This document shows positions 27,054 through 34,683 of a stretch of DNA of 64,000 nucleotides, in pieces. The notes below the pieces were generated by a model that was not told where the DNA came from, did no database searches, and saw only the letters and a list, made by a program, of their open reading frames with translations. This DNA comes from JBFMDN01 sp040753915 (GTDB lineage: Bacteria; Desulfobacterota; Desulfomonilia; Desulfomonilales; Desulfomonilaceae): positions 27,958 through 91,957 of the forward strand of contig JBFMDN010000018.1 in the NCBI GenBank assembly GCA_040753915.1, written 5' to 3'. Each line of letters opens with the position of its first letter. The first letter of the stretch is position 1. The translations under genes and the position numbers were made by a program.

Positions 27054-27583
27054 GAGAGCGCTCGTGAGTTGCGGGGTGCCTAGGGCAAAGCGTGCCGGAA
27101 AAGGTGCACGGTGGCCGGACCTCGCAAATGGAGCCAGTCAGCGGGCTGAAACCTGTGGCTATTGATTGGTTCGCCTGTTCCGGGCTGTGCCCCACCAGGA
27201 CGGGAAATTGGAGCAAGACTCCCACACGCAAGATGCGGTCACGACGCATTTTGCCACTATGGCGAATGCCAAGGGGTTTGACCGAATGGCTCCTTGCTGT
27301 GAGGGGTCAAAAGCATGGCCGGACTTCGGACATTTCTTTTGGCACCCACTACCGTAGCAGAAGGGGCCAACCCAGGCCCGTGAAGCCGAATGTTACCTGT
27401 TTTGGCAACGCATCGGTGTGAGAGGGTCCGAGTGCGAGATCTTCTTCCGGGCGGTCGGAATAATCCTTTCCGGCGATGCCGGCAGGACCGCTCCACATCC
27501 ACTCGACCCACCCGTCGAGCGATTGCCGAGAGGGCCGCTTCCCGCCGGCCGAAAGGTTGATGGCTTTCAGAGAGGGATTCGGA
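27054..27583. other. Intergenic region with a dispersed repeat
   Basis: About 530 bases that break the otherwise tight island. Holds repeat family C copy 1 (27350-27425). Longer frames here have no family resemblance. A promoter for the downstream genes may lie here but none could be defined. Confidence 0.45.
27350..27425 (+). repeat. Dispersed repeat family C, copy 1
   Basis: Aligns with 28511-28586 in the same orientation. Shared blocks are GTAGC.GAA near the left end, CCGAATGTTACCTGTTT against CCGAATTTTACCTGTTT, and AACGCATCGGT against AACGCATTGGT. The two copies flank the Hyi-like gene on both sides, so that gene may be a cassette that entered between them or was duplicated with them. 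Confidence 0.55.
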
Positions 27584-28375
27584 ATGCTCAAGTTTTGCGC
27601 CAATATCGGGATGCTTTTTCCGGAGCTGCCCTTTCTTGAACGCTTTGCAGCGTGTCGTTCGGCGGGCTTCCACTATGTGGAATTTCCTTTTCCCTATGCC
27701 TATGAGCCCAGACTTCTGCGAGCTCTTCTCCTGGACAACCGACTGGATCTGATTCTTTTCGATCTTCCTGTAGATGATTGGGACGCTGGTGGTCGAGGTA
27801 GCGCTGCTGACCCGACTGCTGTCCGGACGTTTCGGGACGGTCTTGAAAGGGCTGTGGAATACGCTTCCGCACTGCGGCCGAAACACCTCACGTGCCTTGT
27901 GGGCAAAAGGATCCCGGGTATTGCACATTCCGATCAATGGAAGATCCTCGTGGATAACCTACAGTATGCTGCCGATCGTATCCAGTCAATGGCAATAAAC
28001 CTTCTGGTGGAGGTCTTCAACGACCACGATCACCCGGATTTCTTCCTCACCAGGGTCTCCGATGCAGGCGCTTTGGTCGAAGCGGTGAATAGGTCCAACT
28101 TTTTCATCCAAATTGACACGTACCACACCCAAAAGATGGAAGGAAACGTGACATCGCGGGTACGGGAGTACTTCAGCCAAATCGCTCACATTCAAATCGG
28201 CGATGTTCCCGGTCGACATCAACCGGGAACCGGGAAGATAGATTTTCCGTTTTTTCTCAATACCCTGGACCAGCTCGGTTACCAAGGCTGGTTAGGTCTG
28301 GAATATATCCCTTTGGGCGATACCAAGGCCGCCCTGGAATGGCTGAACCATGTCTCGGTGAGTTGGGAGCGATAG
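27584..28375 (+). CDS. hyi: Hydroxypyruvate isomerase-like TIM-barrel protein
   Basis: Hyi interconverts hydroxypyruvate and tartronate semialdehyde. The 263-residue length and N-terminus MLKFCANIGMLFPELPFLERFAACRSAGFHYVEFPFPY are typical (E. coli 258). Metal ligands are visible in LLVEVFN (Glu), FIQIDTYH (Asp and His), HIQIGDVPGR (His-Asp) and LGLEYIP (Glu). No glyoxylate carboligase is present, so the classical glyoxylate route is not complete here; it may isomerise a hydroxy-aldehyde of the local pathway. ATG 27584 is preferred over 27476 and 27560 from family alignment and a GAGGG site. Flanked by family C repeats. Confidence 0.82.
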   Translation: MLKFCANIGMLFPELPFLERFAACRSAGFHYVEFPFPYAYEPRLLRALLLDNRLDLILFDLPVDDWDAGGRGSAADPTAVRTFRDGLERAVEYASALRPKHLTCLVGKRIPGIAHSDQWKILVDNLQYAADRIQSMAINLLVEVFNDHDHPDFFLTRVSDAGALVEAVNRSNFFIQIDTYHTQKMEGNVTSRVREYFSQIAHIQIGDVPGRHQPGTGKIDFPFFLNTLDQLGYQGWLGLEYIPLGDTKAALEWLNHVSVSWER

Positions 28376-28510
28376 GCATGGCGTACGCCCCGTGGTCCCG
28401 GGAGGCGAAAGAACAGATATCGAGCACGGAATCATACCAATGTGCCGTCAACAGAGTACGATTGATTTCTCAGGTCTGGCTCGGTCCGTAGAGCGAAGTT
28501 CAGTCTCGGC

Positions 28511-28586
28511 TGCAGTAGCGGAACGCACCGACCCGAACCTGTCATGCCGAATTTTACCTGTTTCTGAACGCATTGGTATTGCGGGC
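28511..28586 (+). repeat. Dispersed repeat family C, copy 2
   Basis: Partner of 27350-27425. It lies 36 bases before the start of the FadR-type regulator gene, so it may overlap its promoter. Confidence 0.55.
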
Positions 28587-28621
28587 CGAAAGCTTCACGA
28601 TAATTCTCGAGGAGGTTGAGC

Positions 28622-29362
28622 GTGGATAGAGTGAGTCTTATCGACCAAATTGTTGAGGAGATAAAGGCCAAGATTCTCAAGGGTGAGCTGAGAGACGGGG
28701 ACATGCTTCAATCACAGGATGAGATGGCGAAGGCAATGGAAGTGAGCCGGACGTCCCTGCGAGAGGCGCTCCGCCGATTGGAATTGATGGGATTGATTGA
28801 ATCCAAACACGGACGGGGGACGTTTGTGAAGACCGTGCAACCGGAAGACTTTATGAATCCGCTTATGGGATTCCTGCCCATTGATAGGGACACGGCAGTG
28901 GAATTGCTCGAGGCCCGGCTCTATCTAGAAGGTTCGGCAACCGCTCTGGCGGCTCAAAAGGCCACTCACGATGATATCGAGGCAATGAAGGATGCCCTTG
29001 AAGGGATGAAGAGAGCGGCTGCGGACTACGATGTGAGAACATTCATCGACTTGGATGTACGGTTTCACCTGCTTGTTGCCGAAGGCACGAGGAACCGGAT
29101 CATGATTCAAGTGGTGAACATCTTACGCAGCCTTCTCCATCAACTGGTGGCCAGCGTCCTTGATACGAACCGCGACCAATTGGAACAAACGTTGGCACAA
29201 ACCATTGAGTATCACCAAAGCATATTCGAGGCGATACGAGATCGAGATGCTTCCAAGGCAAGAGATGCAATGGAAAGTCACATTAAGGACGTAAAGAAGA
29301 AACTGGAACGAGATGTCGGATTTGACCGTTTGGACGGCACCCTAGCGAGCCGGGTGCGATAG
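28622..29362 (+). CDS. FadR-subfamily GntR transcriptional regulator
   Basis: Residues 5-75 are a GntR winged helix (DQIVEEIKAKILKGELRDGDMLQSQDEMAKAMEVSRTSLREALRRLELMGLIESKHGRGTFV type), followed by an all-helical FCD effector domain with the metal-binding pattern Asp-x3-His (DLDVRFHLLVAEGTRN) and later His residues (YHQSIFEAI, ESHIKDV). Such proteins usually repress a neighbouring catabolic operon until a carboxylate intermediate binds. GTG 28622 has GGAGG 6 bases upstream; TTG 28616 is too close to it. It sits 18 bases before the amidohydrolase gene and is the likely local regulator of the island. Confidence 0.92.
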   Translation: MDRVSLIDQIVEEIKAKILKGELRDGDMLQSQDEMAKAMEVSRTSLREALRRLELMGLIESKHGRGTFVKTVQPEDFMNPLMGFLPIDRDTAVELLEARLYLEGSATALAAQKATHDDIEAMKDALEGMKRAAADYDVRTFIDLDVRFHLLVAEGTRNRIMIQVVNILRSLLHQLVASVLDTNRDQLEQTLAQTIEYHQSIFEAIRDRDASKARDAMESHIKDVKKKLERDVGFDRLDGTLASRVR

Positions 29363-29380
29363 CTGGAGGACCGCTCCCCA

Positions 29381-30568
29381 ATGAATGCAACCGGGACAAC
29401 AATTATTCGAGCGAGGGCGCTGCTGAGGGGCGATGATCTTTGCATTCAGGAGCACGCAGCTATTGTGGTTCAGGATGGCCTTATCCGGGAGATCGTGCCC
29501 GAACCGTATTGGAGAGGCAGCCCTCCCGGTGATGTGATTGACTGTTCGGATCAGATCCTGCTTCCCGGTCTCATCGACTCCCATAATCACCTCTCTTTGG
29601 ATTCCCGTTTGGATCGCTACCTGGAACGGATGACCGATCCCGTCCCTGCGTTGACCATTCGAGCGGTCACAACCATGCAAGAAGATCTTCTCGCGGGTGT
29701 CACGACCATCCGATGCCTTGGCGACAAGGAATTCCTGGACATTGAATGCCGTAAAGCTGTCGAATCGGGCTACATCAGGGGACCGAGGCTTGTCGTGGCA
29801 GGAAAAGGCATTCGTTCCAGCGCGGGGCACGGCTTTGTAGGCTATGCCTTTGACGGCCCGGAGGCCGTTCGGCAGGCGGTCCGTGAAAACGTCAGTCGCG
29901 GAGTGGATATTATCAAATTCTACGTGACAGGAACGATTCCAGTCAAAGGCACGATCCCATGTTTTCTTTCCAGGGAGGAGGTCAATCTTATTGTCAGCGA
30001 GGCTGGGAGGTTGGGGTGCAAAACCGCTGCCCACTGTATCGGCGGGGTTGGGTTCGACTGGTGCCTCGACGCCGGGGTGGATGTGATCGAGCACGGATAC
30101 TTTTTGGGCAATGGACAAATTGAAAGGCTCGGCAAATCCCGCTCGCGCCTAGTCCTGACCCCGGGCTTCTACCTGTCGGAGCAACGAATCAATACCCTTC
30201 CGGGGCATCTGATCAAGCCGCATCTGGAAGCTGCTCCTGCTGCCAGGTCAACCATGTCGGCAATCATTGATGCCGGAATTCCGTTTGCCGTCGGCACGGA
30301 CGGTGTTCATGGGCGGGGCGCGCTGGCAGCAGAGATTTCTTGTCTCCTGGATTTGGGCGCATCCCCAGCGGTCGCGCTTTCTGCGGCCACGCTCATGGGA
30401 GCCCAGCTCTGCGGGCTGGAGAGGATAACAGGCACTATCGAGCTCGGAAAGTCCGCAGACATGATAGGAGTCAAATCCAATCCCTTGACCGACATGGAAC
30501 CCTTAAACGATGTCCGCACGGTGATTCTTCAGGGAAAAGTTGTTTCTCCGGTTTCTACCGCTCGATAA
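29381..30568 (+). CDS. Amidohydrolase, enamidase-like
   Basis: Metal-dependent hydrolase of the amidohydrolase superfamily, 395 residues (E. barkeri enamidase is near 385). The metal site is complete: DSHNHL (His-x-His), IIKFYVTG (bridging Lys), TAAHCIGG (His), VIEHGY (His) and VGTDG (Asp). The small beta-sandwich built from both ends (AIVVQDGLIREIVPE and GKSADMIGVKSNPL) is typical. Imidazolonepropionase and proline dipeptidases are relatives. The position next to a split-Mo-subunit hydroxylase favours hydrolysis of a cyclic enamide such as tetrahydro-6-oxonicotinate. Substrate is inferred. Confidence 0.82.
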   Translation: MNATGTTIIRARALLRGDDLCIQEHAAIVVQDGLIREIVPEPYWRGSPPGDVIDCSDQILLPGLIDSHNHLSLDSRLDRYLERMTDPVPALTIRAVTTMQEDLLAGVTTIRCLGDKEFLDIECRKAVESGYIRGPRLVVAGKGIRSSAGHGFVGYAFDGPEAVRQAVRENVSRGVDIIKFYVTGTIPVKGTIPCFLSREEVNLIVSEAGRLGCKTAAHCIGGVGFDWCLDAGVDVIEHGYFLGNGQIERLGKSRSRLVLTPGFYLSEQRINTLPGHLIKPHLEAAPAARSTMSAIIDAGIPFAVGTDGVHGRGALAAEISCLLDLGASPAVALSAATLMGAQLCGLERITGTIELGKSADMIGVKSNPLTDMEPLNDVRTVILQGKVVSPVSTAR

Positions 30569-30601
30569 CCATGCTCGCAGCAAGAGGAAGGAGGCACTAC
30601 T

Positions 30602-31450
30602 ATGACGAACAGTGATTTCTTCGCAGCACGGGATATTCATGAGGCGTGCACGCGATTGTCGCAATCGGGAAAAGAGGCTCACATCCTGGCCGGCGGCACT
30701 GATCTGATGGTGGCTATCAACCGAAGACGATTATTCCCCCACAAGTTAATCTACATCGGACAAAGCGGTATGGATGCGATTGAAGTCAAAGATGGGCACC
30801 TTGTCATCGGGGCTGCCGCCACCCACACCGCTGTCATTCAATCGAAGGCAGTGAAGGACCATGCGGGCCTGTTGGTAGACGCATGCTGCTCCATCGGCTC
30901 AAAGGCAATTCGGAATATCGGGACCATCGGGGGCAACATCTGCAACGCCTCGCCGGCAGCCGACGCTGCCACGGCCCTTCTGGCATTGGGCGCAGAAGTC
31001 AAACTGGTCTCTGCGCATGGAGAGCGTGCCATTGCGTTGAAAGACTTCTTCACCGGACCGGGTGAAACGGTCCTACAACCGGATGAGCTGCTCAAAGAAA
31101 TCATCCTCCCCCTCACCAAGGGCGACAGCAGGTGGGGCTGGTTGAAAGTAGGGCAGCGCAAGGCGGACGTAATCGGCATCGCGACAGCGGCAGTGAGCCT
31201 GAGGCTTGAACACGGCACATGCCGTGACGTGAGGATAGCTCTGGGGGCCGTGGCGCCCACCCCGCTTTTTGCGGCAAAGGCGTCCGCCATGCTGGAAGGC
31301 CGGACCGCAGACGAGAGCCTGATCTCAGAAGTAGCTCAAGCTGCCGCGGATGAGACATCCCCCATCGACGATGCCAGAGGATCTGCATGGTACCGCAAAC
31401 AGATCTGTGGCGTCCTGGTGAAACGTATTCTGACCGCGGCAACGAAATGA
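30602..31450 (+). CDS. Molybdenum hydroxylase FAD-binding subunit (NdhF/CoxM type)
   Basis: FAD subunit of a xanthine-dehydrogenase-family enzyme, 282 residues. HILAGGTDLMVAINRR is the first FAD-binding loop, and RNIGTIGGNICNASPAADAATALLALGA is the second. The C-terminal 110 residues are the CO-dehydrogenase flavoprotein C domain (GWLKVGQRKADVIGIATAAV). It carries electrons from the iron-sulfur subunit to an acceptor. AAGGAGG precedes ATG 30602. Encoded just before the [2Fe-2S] and Mo subunits, the same set of separate subunits as nicotinate dehydrogenase. Confidence 0.93.
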   Translation: MTNSDFFAARDIHEACTRLSQSGKEAHILAGGTDLMVAINRRRLFPHKLIYIGQSGMDAIEVKDGHLVIGAAATHTAVIQSKAVKDHAGLLVDACCSIGSKAIRNIGTIGGNICNASPAADAATALLALGAEVKLVSAHGERAIALKDFFTGPGETVLQPDELLKEIILPLTKGDSRWGWLKVGQRKADVIGIATAAVSLRLEHGTCRDVRIALGAVAPTPLFAAKASAMLEGRTADESLISEVAQAAADETSPIDDARGSAWYRKQICGVLVKRILTAATK

Positions 31451-31462
31451 AGGAGGATTGTG

Positions 31463-31939
31463 ATGCCTGTGCTCGAACTGAAAGTCAACGGGAATGATTG
31501 CCAGGTACTTGTGGAGCATACGACCTCGCTTCTGGAAGTCTTGCGGGAAAAACTGATGATCCTCAGCCCCAAGATGGGCTGCAATACCGGAGACTGTGGC
31601 GCGTGCTCGGTCATTCTGGATGGAATGCTCGTTCATTCCTGTATTACTCCGGCCATGGTCGCAAGTGGCAAGGAAGTCATTACGCTGGAAGGGATTTCCG
31701 CATCCGGCGAATTGCATCCGCTCCAGAAGGCCTTTCAAGACAATCACGCGACCCAATGCGGGTTCTGCACTCCAGGGATGATTATGGCCGCCAAGGCTCT
31801 CCTGGACGAAAACCCCAAACCCACCGAACCGCAAATCAAGAAGGCTCTGTCAGGGAATCTGTGCAGATGCACGGGGTACAAGAAGATCGTGGAGTCGGTC
31901 ATGGCGGCGTCTGCGGATAATCCCGCATCCGGGTCATAA
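31463..31939 (+). CDS. Molybdenum hydroxylase [2Fe-2S] subunit (NdhS/CoxS type)
   Basis: Small electron-transfer subunit of 158 residues (E. barkeri NdhS 157). The N-terminal plant-type ferredoxin has the GCNTGDCGACSV motif plus a distal Cys (HSCITP). The C-terminal helical domain has CGFCTPGMI and GNLCRCTGYKKI, which bind the second [2Fe-2S] cluster near the Mo cofactor. ATG 31463 lies 6 bases after AGGAGG; the frame formally opens one codon earlier at GTG. Confidence 0.95.
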   Translation: MPVLELKVNGNDCQVLVEHTTSLLEVLREKLMILSPKMGCNTGDCGACSVILDGMLVHSCITPAMVASGKEVITLEGISASGELHPLQKAFQDNHATQCGFCTPGMIMAAKALLDENPKPTEPQIKKALSGNLCRCTGYKKIVESVMAASADNPASGS

Positions 31940-31960
31940 CCGGGCGAGAGGAGTAGGACA

Positions 31961-33340
31961 ATGGCACTGGAAGTTGTGGGAAAACGCGCACTCAAATATG
32001 ACGGCATGTCTCACATTACCGGGCAATCCCGGTATGTGGATGACATCCTCATCCCTGGTACCCTGACGGTAAAGGCATTTCGAAGCCCCGTGCACAAGGG
32101 TCGTATGAAAAGCATCGATACATCGAAGGCCGAAAATATGCCGGGCGTGGCAGGTGTGATCACCTACCGGGACGTTCCTCACAATGCTTACGGCATGGAA
32201 CCTGATCAGCCGGTGCTCGTAGAGAAGGACATTCGCTACAAAGGTGAACCCATTGCCGCGGTTGCAGCAATCAATGAAAAGGTCGCGTACGCGGCACTTG
32301 ACCGGATCGTGGTGGACATCGAGGAAGAAGAGCCGGTCTTCGATCCGCTGAAAGCCATGGAGCCGGATGCACCGAAGGTCAGGCCGGAGGGAAATGTGTA
32401 CATGTTCGGCTCCGAGCCGTTCAAGAAGGTCTACATTGGCGATATTGACGAAGGATTCCGCAAGGCGGATCACATCATCGAGGAAACCTATTTCTATCCC
32501 GACATGGAGCATTCGGCACTGGAGACTCAGGTGAGCCTGGCGGTTCCGGAGGCTATGGGGAAACTCACCATCTATACTGTTTCGCAGGCCCGGAATTTCC
32601 ATTTGGGCATGTTGGCCGGCATCTTGAAGCTCGGGGGAGATGCGCTTCAGTGCGAATGCATCAACGAATGGTCGGGAAAGACCCGCAGCAGTTGGCGCGG
32701 CAAGACCGGCATGAACCGGGTACGGCTGGAGGGGTATGCGGTCGGCGGAGGGTTCGGCGGCAAGAATGAGCTGCACGCAGACCACATCACCGCTCTGTTG
32801 GCCTTGAAGACGGCACGGCCCTGCAAATGGCGCTGGACAAGGGAAGAAGAGCTTCTCTACTCAACCCATCGGGGTCCCTGGTATGTGACCATCAAAGATG
32901 GTGTCATGAATGATGGTCGCATCATTGCCCGGTATGTGAAGAGCATTCACGACGGAGGAGCATACATTGGGTTTAACGCCTACGCGGCAGGCAAATTCAG
33001 CTATTTTGTCAATGGGCCGTACTATGTGCCGAATCTCCGGTGCGAGGGCTACTGTGTTTTCACCAACAAGCCCGTTGCGAGCACCATGCGCGGGTTTGCC
33101 GTGGCTCCTGGGACCTTCGCGGTGGAAGTGCAAATGCACAAGATAGCGGAAAAGCTCGGCATGGATCCGTGGGAGCTGAGATTCAAGAACGCAATCCTCA
33201 AAGGAGATCAACTGGTTACCAGGCAAGTGATGAAGGACCCGTCACTCGTTGAGACTATGCAGGCTTTGGCGAAGAGGGCCGGCGTGACCCTACCTGATCA
33301 TTTGATGCGGATGACCTCCGAAAGCAATCAGAGGATATGA
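31961..33340 (+). CDS. Molybdenum hydroxylase, large Mo-binding subunit, N-terminal polypeptide (NdhL type)
   Basis: The 459 residues cover the first part of an XDH-type Mo subunit: the a/b hammerhead domain (about 18-125, RYVDDILIPGTLTVKAF), then the first Mo-pterin-binding region with YAVGGGFGGKNELHAD and the substrate-channel Arg loop STMRGFAVAPGTFAVE. In most family members this chain continues for another 300 residues; here it stops, and the rest is encoded by the next gene. The stop overlaps the next start (ATGA). Nicotinate dehydrogenase of E. barkeri was described as having a two-subunit Mo protein of just this kind (425 + 330 residues). Confidence 0.92.
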   Translation: MALEVVGKRALKYDGMSHITGQSRYVDDILIPGTLTVKAFRSPVHKGRMKSIDTSKAENMPGVAGVITYRDVPHNAYGMEPDQPVLVEKDIRYKGEPIAAVAAINEKVAYAALDRIVVDIEEEEPVFDPLKAMEPDAPKVRPEGNVYMFGSEPFKKVYIGDIDEGFRKADHIIEETYFYPDMEHSALETQVSLAVPEAMGKLTIYTVSQARNFHLGMLAGILKLGGDALQCECINEWSGKTRSSWRGKTGMNRVRLEGYAVGGGFGGKNELHADHITALLALKTARPCKWRWTREEELLYSTHRGPWYVTIKDGVMNDGRIIARYVKSIHDGGAYIGFNAYAAGKFSYFVNGPYYVPNLRCEGYCVFTNKPVASTMRGFAVAPGTFAVEVQMHKIAEKLGMDPWELRFKNAILKGDQLVTRQVMKDPSLVETMQALAKRAGVTLPDHLMRMTSESNQRI

Positions 33341-34341
33341 CCATGAAAAAACGCGGAAAAGGTTTTGCGGTTGGGTTCTATCCCATCGGGCTGTCAGGCG
33401 GCGGCGATCCCAGCCAAGCTATCATCAAGATGAAGCCGGACGGCACGGCGGACCTGACAATCGGGTCTGTTGACATCGGACAAGGCTGCCGCACCGTCCT
33501 GGCACAGATCGCAGCCGAGGAGTTGGGCATTGGCTACGAGCAGGTGAACGTACACAACACCGACACGGACACCGGACCCTTCTGCATGGGGAGTTTCGCC
33601 AGCCGAGTGACCTACATTGCCGGCAACGCAGTCATCAATGCGGCCAAGGAAGTGAAAGAGGTGCTGTTAAAGTCGGTATGTGCCAATCTGAACGCTTCTC
33701 CCGAAGAGTTGGAGGTGGCGAGGGGAATCATTCGGGTCAAGGCAGACCCCGATCGCTGCATCAGCATTCCCGACGCAGTAGGAAAGGCGACCTTTGCCGA
33801 CGGCGTGCCGGTAGTCGGCCGGGGGGCCAGCATGAAGCCGCCGTCGGGAGGAGATCCGGAAACCGGCGCATGCGAGCCCTGCTATACTATGTCCTATGCG
33901 GCAGTGTATGCCGAGGTGGACGTGGACACCGAGACGGGCGTTGTTGACGTGCTCAAGTTGATCTGTGTGTACGATGCCGGTCGGGTGATCAACCCAGCCC
34001 TTGCGGAAGGGCAAGCCGAAGGCGGCGCGGCGATGGGGCTCGGCGCTGCCCTCATGGAGAACCGGATACCGGATTATCCGAAGATGACATATTCTCCCGA
34101 ATCCTTCTATGAATATATGATTCCCACCGCCATGGATGTGCCTCCGCTTGAAATCGGCTTCATCGAGATCCCTTCCGACGGCGGCCCCTATGGAGCAAGA
34201 GCCATCGGAGAAATGTCTGCAAACGCCCAGGCCCCGGCCATTGTGAACGCAATCCATGACGCCGTGGGGATTTGGATGACATCCATGCCGGCAACCCCAG
34301 AAAAGGTCCTGAGGGCACTCAGGGAAAAGGACGCCGCCTGA
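33337..34341 (+). CDS. Molybdenum hydroxylase, medium Mo-binding subunit, C-terminal polypeptide (NdhM type)
   Basis: The 334 residues complete the Mo subunit: SVDIGQGCRTVLAQIAAEELG (Mo-pterin contact), NTDTDTGPFCMGSFASRVTYIAGNAV, and the active-site Glu in YGARAIGEMSANAQAPAI. It begins with ATGACCATG, overlapping the NdhL-type stop by 4 bases, with AGAGGA upstream, so translation is coupled. A frameshift splitting one ancestral gene is unlikely because the join is clean and both lengths fit the known split enzyme. The E. barkeri enzyme carries labile selenium; the host encodes Sec incorporation, so selenium here is possible but not shown. Confidence 0.92.
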   Translation: MTMKKRGKGFAVGFYPIGLSGGGDPSQAIIKMKPDGTADLTIGSVDIGQGCRTVLAQIAAEELGIGYEQVNVHNTDTDTGPFCMGSFASRVTYIAGNAVINAAKEVKEVLLKSVCANLNASPEELEVARGIIRVKADPDRCISIPDAVGKATFADGVPVVGRGASMKPPSGGDPETGACEPCYTMSYAAVYAEVDVDTETGVVDVLKLICVYDAGRVINPALAEGQAEGGAAMGLGAALMENRIPDYPKMTYSPESFYEYMIPTAMDVPPLEIGFIEIPSDGGPYGARAIGEMSANAQAPAIVNAIHDAVGIWMTSMPATPEKVLRALREKDAA

Positions 34342-34395
34342 TCGAGAACACTGTCATGCCGGTTCGCGACAAGATGAGTACGATCGAATGGCGGG

Positions 34396-34427
34396 AAAAC
34401 ACTGCCGGGTTGGCCGGCAGTGTTTTT
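34396..34427 (+). terminator. Rho-independent terminator of the catabolic island
   Basis: Positions 34396-34408 pair with 34414-34426 (13-bp stem, GC-rich top, 5-base loop), followed by T-rich sequence. It lies 55 bases after the last Mo-subunit gene. The A-rich 5' arm may also let it work in the opposite direction. Confidence 0.9.
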
Positions 34428-34592
34428 CTTTCTGCACACGACTCTGGCCGGCGCATTACAGCCCTCACATTCCACACTTATGGAAGAAACCCCACGTTGC
34501 ATATCCGCCTACCCTCGCTGCCAGGAACCGTAGGAAACCCTCTTCAATAGGTCCCCGCTGAGCACCACATTCCATTGCCTCATACAAGTCAC

Positions 34593-34660
34593 TGGAATCA
34601 CTCGCTGTATTCGACGCCGAACAGAGCCAAAACTGCAGCTCCTGGGGGGTGCGCAACGCG
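34593..34660 (+). repeat. Dispersed repeat family B, copy 2
   Basis: Partner of 21504-21575, same orientation. With copy 1 it brackets the 22.0-34.4 kb island as an imperfect direct repeat. This could mean nothing (a common intergenic repeat) or mark the limits of a transferred segment. Confidence 0.6.
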
Positions 34661-34683
34661 TGGTCAAGCCTCAACTTCCTTGT

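Larger units (their letters stand above)
34342..34683. other. Convergent intergenic region: terminator plus repeat family B copy 2
   Basis: Contains the terminator at 34396-34427 and the second copy of repeat family B. No gene is supported; a 65-residue frame at 34575 is produced by the repeat. Confidence 0.5.

Noticed and set aside
24906..28375. Glyoxylate/tartronate-semialdehyde pathway as the main role of the island
   Set aside because: The dehydrogenase and Hyi-like gene would fit, but glyoxylate carboligase and glycerate kinase are missing, and the Mo hydroxylase, amidohydrolase and [Fe-S] genes would stay unexplained. Kept only as an alternative for part of the island.
33337..33343. 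Frameshift or sequencing error splitting one xanthine-dehydrogenase Mo subunit
   Set aside because: The junction is an ordered ATGA overlap with its own ribosome site, and the two lengths match the known split NdhL/NdhM enzyme.
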